This document shows positions 48,901 to 59,571 of a DNA stretch of 64,000 nucleotides, one piece after another; the stretch's first letter is position 1; each line of letters starts with the position of its first letter. This DNA is from Apostichopus japonicus (taxonomy: Eukaryota > Echinodermata > Holothuroidea > Aspidochirotida > Stichopodidae), in the NCBI RefSeq assembly GCF_037975245.1, contig NC_092572.1:10126001-10190000 (forward strand), in the 5' to 3' direction. A model generated the notes under the pieces. That model was not told the DNA's origin, ran no database searches, and saw only the letters and a program-made list of their open reading frames with translations. A program made the translations under genes and the position numbers.

Positions 48901-51900
48901 CTAATGGTTGTTCCCTAAGTATGTTACCTAGAAACGACAAAGAAGAAAAAAGAAAAACAACTTGGTTAAGAACACATTTGACTAAGCTTGTTTAAAAGTT
49001 GCTAGTTCTCAAGCTAGAATTGAATATTAATGGATTGACAAAAACGGTAAAGTCCATTTAGGACATTCCACAATTGCCTCTCATTAACCTTTTCAGTTTT
49101 CACCAAATGATGTATATTAATGCTGACAATAGAACTTCAATTACTGTAAAGGATGATCAATAGCATTTCATTATATGGCATTACATAATTAAAACATAAC
49201 GTTACATCGTAAAACTTTTACGGCGGCACTAATGTTCGTTTTGTTCTCTGTAAAGAAAATGACGAAAAACTCGGTATAACGGAGAACATACCCATGAACG
49301 TTTCTGACCCGTAAGTTGCGCATTTAAGAATTTAATTGACAGATAAGATATACTAGTCCATCGGGGCAGGCTCGATATCGTTCACTGTCGTTGCACATAT
49401 TTAGTACCAAGGTTTGACCACATATTCTGGTGTGTTTCCATATGCTACTTACAATTCTCGATGTTGGATGGTTCGGGAAGTGTTATTTTAAAGAGGAAAC
49501 AGCAGTGTAAGACGGACTCATTTAGTCCGCTTTGCGTTGTTTAGGATAGGACTTCTCCCGTCGCAGCGATTTTTCAGCAAAGAGCTAATCAAAATCTTTA
49601 TTGTGTATCATGTGATATGTTAGCTGATACAGAAACTGCTCTTAGCGGCGTGATGTATATACACAGACTGTGTGTATGTAACGTGTTTACAATTCGTCTG
49701 CATATAACGTACTGCATAACAAGAGAACGATGGGCTGGAAGTCTAACACAATTTACAGCCAACAGTTGGCAAACCGACGTCAATTGTGCCGAGATATGAA
49801 GCAGTACGGAGGGTGGCAAATTTCCATGCCTAGAAGGTGCTTCCATGATTCAATACACGAACGATGAAGGTAATCCTAGGCCTGTTACTAATACTCATGT
49901 TAAGAGCATTACTGTGACAAGAAAGTATACATAACTTCCTCATGTGATACGAATGCCAACTATGAACATTTAGGAAAAGGCTCTTCAATACCATACTACT
50001 ACTAGTTTGCCTTAGACTAGAAGTGATTTACGTAGCACCCATGAAGGATAGATCGACAGCTACTATATATTGGTATCTGTTATTTTATGATACCATTTAT
50101 TCATGTTTTATTTGTCATAGATAGATAGAAATGAAATCAACACCAGTGTAGGTTCGATAGGCAGACTAACGTTAGGCCTATCAATTTTCAATGTCGGCCT
50201 AGGCTTGTGGTCTATCCTTGAGTCTTGGATTAATTTGTCAAAACAGGATCCAACAAAGCCCAGAACATGTCTCAATGGCTACCGGTAGTACTGGCACACA
50301 CAAACAAATGTAGCGTGTAATGTAGCTTATATAGGCCTATATGCAATGCTACAGTATTGCCTAGTCTCATATCCCTTCTTGTATTTTGTACACCTAACAA
50401 AGCGAGTTGGCATTTGTAGGTTTCCAGCTATTAACCATCAGCATGGCACTCAATTTAGTAACACCTATAGTCTTAATACAGCTCTTTAAAAGAATTGAAT
50501 AAAATATTTTAAATCAAAACATCTTGCTTGGTTTATTTTACTTTGATGCATGTATGTTGAGGCCTTCTTTTAGTATGGGAAATACTGTCAAGTAGGGTTG
50601 CATATGTTCTCAAACCTTTGTAGTGTGTGGGTTTGTAACTATGCCCTACCAAGCTCATGGCTCCAGACTTACACTGAAATACATGTAATATCAAATGGCA
50701 AAATTGGTCAGTTGAGTTCCAGTGTAGACAATTAATGTGAACCACAGTGTGATCGACAGGGCAATTCAAAGTACTGTATCAACCAAACAAATTTGGTGTT
50801 TATTTGTTGCAGATGTAAGTGCAGGCCCATCGGCGCCAAAGAAAAGGATATTTGAAGTGCTTCCTCTCCAGAGTTTTCTCTGGCACGAAAAAAAAAAAAA
50901 ACCTTGTGGAAAATCAGGACTCAAGTTTTCGAAAGGCAGAAGATCTGGTAGCCGGCAGACAGAACAGCTGTCTCAGTGTCTGAAACGAGATGCTGACAAC
51001 GGCTCAAAGAAGCTGCTGAACAGAGATATGATGAAAGAATGAAAATGCTATTGTCCAAGACATTCTGTTTACACATAACAGAGGAACACTACTTCTTCCT
51101 AAGCAAGTTGCTTTGGGTGTTGGTCATGTTGACATTGACGAGGAAGTAATATAACTCAGAAAAGATTGTTTGTGTAACCAAAGCATAACCTGGTTAATGT
51201 TTTGTTGTTGTTTATGTTGATCATTTTCTTTCATTTTCCAATTTTGTTTTATTCATTTGATCTTTTCCTTTCTTTGTCTCATTTTGTTTTATTCATTTGA
51301 CAATGAATAACTTACTTTGGTAGATTGAGGGGTTACCTAAAGTTTTACTTTTTTTGCTACTACTACTACAGGGCAAAAGTTTGTGGTCAGGTGGCCCTGT
51401 GTGACCTTTGTCTTTTTTAAACTCAGTAATTGTTTGTGTGGTCCTTGTTTTCTAGGAATACATGTACTGGCCTCTATCACTTTTGATAAGTGTGGGAGAA
51501 AGAGACAGTTTAATAGCTATTTTGTTTTGGTAGGAATATTCTTGGTGATGGATGTGTATCTACAAATTTATCTAAGGACACTGATGAGACCCATTTTAAG
51601 TTTAGATTCGGGTTAAGTAATGTGTCTGGCAATTATTTAGTCACTTAATTGACAGCTGATAGGTCAATGGACTCCAGATACCAGGGAGTGAAGAGTGAAG
51701 AGCAAGCTGGTCTAGAGCCGTCCACACGGCCAACCTACCCCAGAGATGTCCCCCAACAGAGTGAACCCGCCCGGAAGTAACCCAAGGATGCAATTATAGT
51801 TTGGACTTTTTTTTGTACGCCGCGATTGTGTTTTTATTTCGTTAGGACTTTTAAGCATTTTATTTTCCAATAAGTTAAGTGAATTTCATGTGAGACGTAA

Positions 51901-54900
51901 CAGCTCTGATAAGATCTACTGCTACCCATTTATATCATTTAAATTTTTCTTTAAGTTAAAGTGACCCCATTGTTTTTAATACAACATTTATGTGCATGGT
52001 AAACCTACTATTTTTCGTAATATTTATTTTTGTGTGAGCGTTAGGCTTTTTCAAGTTGTTCCCACGATCTCAGAGTCATCTTGTCCTACTCTCATGGGAA
52101 GGTGCTACTTGTAATTTTCCCAAACCTAAAATATATATTTTGCCTGGTCACTGCATTTTTGATCAGCTACATTTGCGTTAAAGGTGAGTGTCGAGGCAGA
52201 CTTCAGGAGACGGACAGTGTTTAAACATGCATTTATTCAAATTATGTTTTACACAACGTAAATTTGTTGTTTTCGAAAAATAACACTGCTTTAAGAATCC
52301 AACAACTCTTAAAATATTCTTCGAACATTCCTCTATTACTTCAGCCAACACATCCTGGTTCTTATATAGTACTGTGTTTAATCATGTTATCATTTTGCTG
52401 CGAAAAGGAACTGCTCTGTTTAATTGTCGTACAATACAACGTATAAAAATGACGTTATTTGTTTATTGTTTACTCTTTACATAACACATCTCTTAACACC
52501 AAACAATTGTTAAAATGTTCATCAGACGTTCCTTTATAGCTTTCAACTAACATTACCTGGTCCTAAATACTGTTAGTGCAAGAACATTTAAATTATTTTA
52601 TCATCTTGCTGTGACAAGAAACTGCTCTTTCATTTCCATTTTTCATGATCTTACAACATATAAGAGTGTCATCATATGTATATTGTTTACTCGTAAAATA
52701 ACACCTCTCCTAGCAACCAAAAACTCTTTAAATATTATATTGATATCCCTTTATTACTTTCATCCACACATCCTGTTTCTAAATAAGTGCAAGAACATTT
52801 CAATAATGTCGTTTCCATGCTGCTGTAACAAGGAACTCATGAGTTTTAATTGTCGTCCAACCTGTAACAGTGACGTCATATGTTTATTGTTTACTCGTAA
52901 AGTATTACCTCTTTTAGCATCCAACAACTCTTCAAGCATTATTAGGACCTTTCTTTACCACATCCAACCAATAAACCTTGGTTCTAAATAGGTTTAGTAA
53001 CATTTAAAACTATTATCATGTTGCTGTGAACAGTCGTTGCTGATTTAGCCCACACGTCATAGTCAGGTCATTTGTTGTTTACCCACAAAATAACATCTCT
53101 CCAAGCATCCAACAACTCCTAAAATAATTTCAGGACATCCCTCTATACCTGTCAACAAAAACATCTTGGTTTTAATATGTTCAAATGCATTTAAATGCAA
53201 TTTTCATGTTGCTGTGACAAGGAATTGTGCGTTTTTAATTGTCGTACACCGTACAAGAGTGACGTCATTTGATTGTTGTTTACTCGAAAAATAACACTTC
53301 TCCAATCTTCCAACATCGCGAAAAATGTTCCCAGGACATCCCTTTACAACTTCCAACCAACAAACCTTGGTACTAAATATGTGCAACGAAAGTCGCTTTT
53401 TAAGCACATTTTGAAGCCTGCACCGATGGACTATACTGAGCTATCAACACAAAGTCCTTTTTATCACGACTTTTATTTTACTGGTGTAAATGCCTTTAAT
53501 AACAACTATTTCTTTACGCACTTCACATACGCTACCATTTTGCTTCTGTTAAACAGTGTTGAATACATGCCGTGTTCTTTGCTTTCGTCATTTCAGTTCA
53601 ACGGTATCACCAAACGAAACAAGCTGTTCAAATAAAGGTATTTGATACAAATTCGTGTACAATATAGTAATCTGCAAAAAGTTGTTTTTGAATCTTTCCT
53701 AACTTTTGAGGCAAGAACCCATGCTGCATTTATTGAATAAAATAATTTATAAAAAATAATAATACGTAACTTCTTAATACGTTCTAACTACGGAATACTC
53801 TTGTTTAATGGTATGATAAACTACACCAAGACCATTTTCAACATTAACACAACATTAAGAAACAGTTGAGCATTGAGATAGCAAAATGAGATGAATGTTG
53901 TGCTCAATTAGCAATTGTGTTATGATGTTTATTATAATACAAAGTAAAACGATGCTTTATTTTGAAGCAATATATAAGGAAACAGAACCTTGCGTTGTAA
54001 CTGTTACTAAAGTAAACACACACACTCAGGCAGAATTGTACATGAACATCCCAGTACTGTATATATACTCAAATACAAATCATACAGATAATTCTTTGAA
54101 TAGTTTTTAAAATCCAATATATTGCACAATTTCTCTGTTTGTCCCTGTAGATGACACGATTCACTGTTATTGTATCAGTATAATATTACAAGGAAGTTTC
54201 ATAAGATACACCTAAAATCACTTTCATAAATAGATAGCTAATAAAGTAGATTAAAACACATGTAAATTCGCACGTACTGTGTATGGACTGAAATTGTTCC
54301 AGCATAAAACAAGTTGTTTTTACTTATAAAAAATTCTTGGCTTTACGTTTTTTTTTTCTTTTTTAAATGAAAACGCTTAAATGTTTTTATCGTCTAAACT
54401 TCTTTTCTAATGTATGCTAAACCTTTTGTTTGGTCTTGGGGCTCCAGCTTTGACAGTTTCACTTTTCTTCTCTGATAGTGATTCAGCTGTAGCCTATTCA
54501 TATATGTTTGCTCTTAGTTTACCGCTCTGTTTTCATACCATGATTCCGCCCCCCTCTTTTCAGTTTCCACCAAACGATGTATATACATGCTGACAATAGA
54601 ACTACAACTACTGTAAAGGATTATCAACAGCATTTCATTATATAGCATTATTGAATAAAAACATTACGTTACATCTGAACAATTTTACGGCGGCAGTAAT
54701 GTTCGTTTTGTTCTCTGTAAAGGAAATCCCGAAGAACTCGGTATAACGGAAAACACACCCATGAACGATTCTGACCCGTAAGTTGCGCATTTCAGTATTT
54801 AATTGACAGATATAATATGCTGAGCTGTAAACACAAAGTCCTTTTTATCACGACTTTTATTTTACTGGTGTAATTTCTTTTCATAACAATTATTTCTTAA

Positions 54901-57900
54901 CGCATTTCACATACGCTACCATTTTGCTTTTGTTGAACGGTTTTGACTACATGCCATGTTCTTTGCTTTCGTCATTTCAGTGTAACGGTATCACCAAACG
55001 AAACAAGCGGTTCAAATAAAGGTATTTGATACAAATTCGTGTACACTATAGTAATCTGCAAACAGTTGTTTTTTAAGCTTTCCTAACTTTTGAGGCAAGA
55101 ACCCATGCTGCATTTATTGAATAAAATAATATATAAAAAATAATAATACGTAACTTCTTAATACATTCGAAATTCGGAATGATCCTTGTTTAATGGTATA
55201 ATAAACTACACCAAGACCATTTTCAATCTTAACGCAACATTAAGAAACAGTTGAGCTTTGAGATAGCAAAATGAGATGAATGTTGAGCTCAATTAGCAAT
55301 AGTGTTATGATTTTTATTATAAATACAAAGTAAAACGATGCTTTATTTTGAAGCAATATATAAGGAAACAGAACCTTGCGTTGTAACTGTTACTAAAGTA
55401 AACACACACACTCAGGCAGAATTGTACATGAACATCCCAGTACTGTATATATACTCAAATACAAATCATACAGATAATTCTTTGAATAGTTTTTAAAATC
55501 CAATATATTGCACATTTTCTCTGTTTGTCACTGTAGATGACACGATTCACTGTTATTGTATCAGTATAATATTACAAGGAAGTTTCATAAGATACACCTA
55601 AAATCACTTTCATAAATAGATAGCTAATAAAGTAGATTAAAACACATGTAAATTCGCACGTACTGTGTATGGACTGAAATTGTTCCAGCATAAAACAAGT
55701 TGTTTTTACTCATAACAAAATCTTGGCTTTCCGTTTTTTTTTTTTTTTTTAAATGAAAACGCGTAAATGTTTTTATCGTCTAAACTTCTTTTCTAATGTA
55801 TGCTAAACCTTTTGTTTGGTCTTGGGGCTCCAGCTTTGACAGTTTCACTTTTCTTCTCTGATAGTGATTCAGCTGTAGCCTATTCATATATGTTTGCTCT
55901 TAGTTTACCGCTCTGTTTTCATACCATGATTCCGCCCCCCCCCCTCTTTTCAGTTTCCACCAAACGATGTATATACATGCTGACAATAGAACTACAACTA
56001 CTGTAAAGGATTATCAACAGCATTTCATTATATAGCATTATTGAATAAAAACATAACGTTACATCGTAAAACTTTTACGGCGGCAGTAATGTTCGTTTTG
56101 TTCTCTGTAAAGGAAATCCCGAAGAACTCGGTATAACGGATAACATACCCATGAACGATTCTGACCCGTAAGTTGCGCATTTCAGTATTTAATTGACAGA
56201 TAAAATATACTGAGCTGTAAACACAATGTCCTTTTTATCACGACTTTTATTTTACTGGTGTAATTTCCTTTCATAACAATTATTTCTTAACACATTTCAC
56301 ATACGCTACCATTTTGCTTTTGTTGAACAGTTTTGACTACATGCCATGTTCCTTTGCTTTCGTCATTTCAGTGTAACGGTATCACCAAACGAAACAAGCG
56401 GTTCAAATAAAGGTATTTGATACAAACTCGTGTACCCTATAGTAATCTGCAAAAAGTTGTTTTTTAAGCTTTCCTAACTTTTGAGGCAAGAACCCATGCT
56501 GCATTTATTGAATAAAATAATATATAAAAAATAATAATACGTAACTTCTTAATACATTCGAAATTCGTAATGCTTCTTGTTTAATGGTATAATAAACTAC
56601 ACCAAGACCATTTTCAACCTTAACGCAACATTAAGAAACAGTTGAGCTTTGAGATAGCAAAATTAGATGAATGTTGTGCACAATTAGCAATAGTGTATCT
56701 GATATTTATTATAATACAAAGTAAAACGATGCATTATTTTCAAGAAATATAAGCATACAGAACCTTGCGTTTTAAATGTTACTACCGTAGACACACAGGC
56801 AGAATAGTACAGGAACATCCCAGTACTTAATATATACTCGAATACAAATCATACCGATTATTATTTGAATACCTTTCAAAAGTCCAATATATTGCAACAT
56901 TTCTCTGTTTGTCCCTTTAGATGACACAATTCACTGTTATTGTATCAGTATAAGATTAAAAGGACGTTTCATAAAATAAACATAAAATCGTTTTAATAAA
57001 TGGATAGCTAATAAAGTAAATATAAACTCATGTATATTCGCAGGCACTGTGTATTGACTGAAATTGTTCCAGCATAAAACAAGTTGTTTTTCCTCATATA
57101 AATGTCATGGCTTTCCCACATTCTCATTTTTTTTTAAATAAAAACGCTTAAATGTTTTCATTCTCTTAACTTCTCTTAACTTCTAATGTATGCTAAGCCC
57201 TGTGTTTGGTCTTGGGACTCCAGCTGTGACAGTTTCACTTTTCTTCTCTGATAGTGATTCAGCTGTAGCCTATTCATATATGTTTGTTCTTGGTTTACCG
57301 CTCTGTTTTCATACCGTGATTCGCCCCCCCCCCCCCCCCACTTGCGGACTCCCATGGTTAAGATTTACCTTAGTTGTTATGCAGGAAATTTATACTTTTG
57401 ATACGCCAAAACACGTACACGTCTGCTACGTTCTCAGTCAGAAATCAAGTATCAAATAATATTTTGAATATCAATGTCAACAGAACTTCAACAAGCTGTT
57501 CAGCAGCTATCATCACGAATTATTTGCGATTGGGAAATATTCGCTGTGAAAGATTTAAAAATCGAGAAGGAAGACGTCGAAACCCTGAGCCAGTGTTTAA
57601 CTGTAACTCCCAGTGGTGTACTTGTACAAGGTGTGCTTGCCTTTCAACATATTTTACCAGTTTCCGTTACAATGACTTGCAAATTAAATATCCAAGTATT
57701 ATTAATATGTGTGTCATCAGTGTTGGGTCTGCAGACATATGTAAGGTGGATGCTTTGCATAAACGAAAAGGACACCTGTAATTTTTCGAAAAGGGTACTT
57801 TTGATTTCATTCACAACACGTTGGTAGAAACGTGACCACTGAGGTCCCGATTATGCCTACCTGAAAGTTTCGGGGTTACATATTTGAAGGAAACGGGTAT

Positions 57901-59529
57901 AATCAAATGTTTCAATGATTCATCCTAACCAACTACATGTTTTACAGTTAAGTGGCACGGAGCGTTATACTAAATTATACCAATTAATGTTTATCATTTC
58001 ATTGTACTTTGATAGTAATCCCTTTATTAAAGTTATATTGGCCTTATAATGCAGAATCCTTGAATAGAAAGTGACGGAGTGAATTATGAATATAGTAAGT
58101 GTTAGTATTAACCATAATCATTGGTTACTACACTGGTTCTCAAGTAACCTTTTTTGTGTTTTATTTTTCGAATAGCCTGCGTAAAGGCTGCAATGAATAA
58201 ATGGACTACCATGAACGATGCACACGACATACAGCAACTTCTGACGTCCACATCCACATGATTCACAGTTAAGAGTTATGACAGTTATGGGTTTATGAGT
58301 GTTATACTATTGTTCTTTAATAGAAAATTTAATTATGATAACATAAAGTATTGGTATTAAGCATTATCATTGGTTACTCCACTGGTTCTCATGTAACTTG
58401 TTTGTGTTTTATTTTTCAAATAGACTGCGTGAAACTTGCAATATTTAAATGGATTGCGAAGAAGGATGAACCCGATATAAATCAACTTTTGACTCACACA
58501 ATTATCTCTAGTAAGGTCTGCAATGATTTCCTCTGCAATGATTGCGTCAGTTACTTTCAGCACAAACCTGGTTTCACTATTTCTGAAAACGGTAGGTATA
58601 TTACATTAAGCCTGCTGATAATTTGATTGATAATAATGAGCGTTGTCTCTTTTTTATGTTTGATTGGTTAAAGTATTGTTTCCAACAACGTGATAACAAC
58701 TATTATATAGCAAATGAGCAGGAAATAAGCAGTTCATTTTATCATTAAATCATTAAATGTGACAAGTTTATATTACTATAGTGTCTATAGATTATTGTAA
58801 CATATTTGTTAGATTCTGCTTCAAGTTTGAGATATCCATTAATTGCATGTGAACACTTCTGTCCAAGACGTTCTGGCGAGCACTTTGCATACAAAGTTGT
58901 ACCAGCGTTTCGCTTGCACAGTACATACCAAACGCAACTTTAGGTGTGTGTCTACGGTAAAGAGGTAGCCCGATAACGTTAACGCTTTTAAGGCCAATAG
59001 CAAGCCTGGACATTCACATGGAGCTTGAAGCTCTAAGTTAAGACTTACAGATTTATTTCATAACGACGGAAATGTTACTGAGAATTTGGTAAATGATGGT
59101 CGCTTCGTGCTACAACCATTATGGATTATGTAAGCTATACATGTAACTTGCAAGACAAAAGCCCTACACATGAAGAATAGGACTTGGGTTTGAAGAGGTG
59201 ATGAATGTCCTCAATTCTTACTGTACATCCCACCGTCTGGGTCAGAACACAAACCTTTTCAGAATAAACCTCAGGTAAAATAATAACGTAATACTCTGTC
59301 TACATAGCTAAGTTCAGGGTAGGCCTAGCGTAAGCCTATGCATAATTTAGTATTTTTTAGTCATGTATCACAGTATTAGCCTAGGGTTACATCATGGATG
59401 TCCTGCCCAAGTCTAAAGAACTTGACAAAATATTCCAAATATTCAAATCCACTGCTGTAGATGATGTATGGGAATTACTTCAAATATGCTTTAATCTTTG
59501 TTTTGTATGTATATTAAATTACAATTGTT

Positions 59530-59571
<42 letters not shown>

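Larger units (their letters stand above)
53434..57340. repeat. three tandem 1.39-kb genomic units
   Basis: GAGCTRTMAACACAAAGTCC-type starts at about 53,436, 54,822 and 56,211 give a 1.386-1.389-kb period. Units 1 and 2 are nearly identical over long stretches; unit 3 is more diverged and stops at a poly-C run near 57,330. Each full unit carries one B exon near its start and one A exon near its end. A partial older unit end lies at about 49,085-49,340. Confidence 0.88.

Noticed and set aside
55800-57459. Repeated hydrophobic ORFs starting MLNLLFGLG or MLSPVFGLG
   Set aside because: They sit in each 1.39-kb unit because of recent duplication, end in a poly-C run and lack splice sites that fit the gene.
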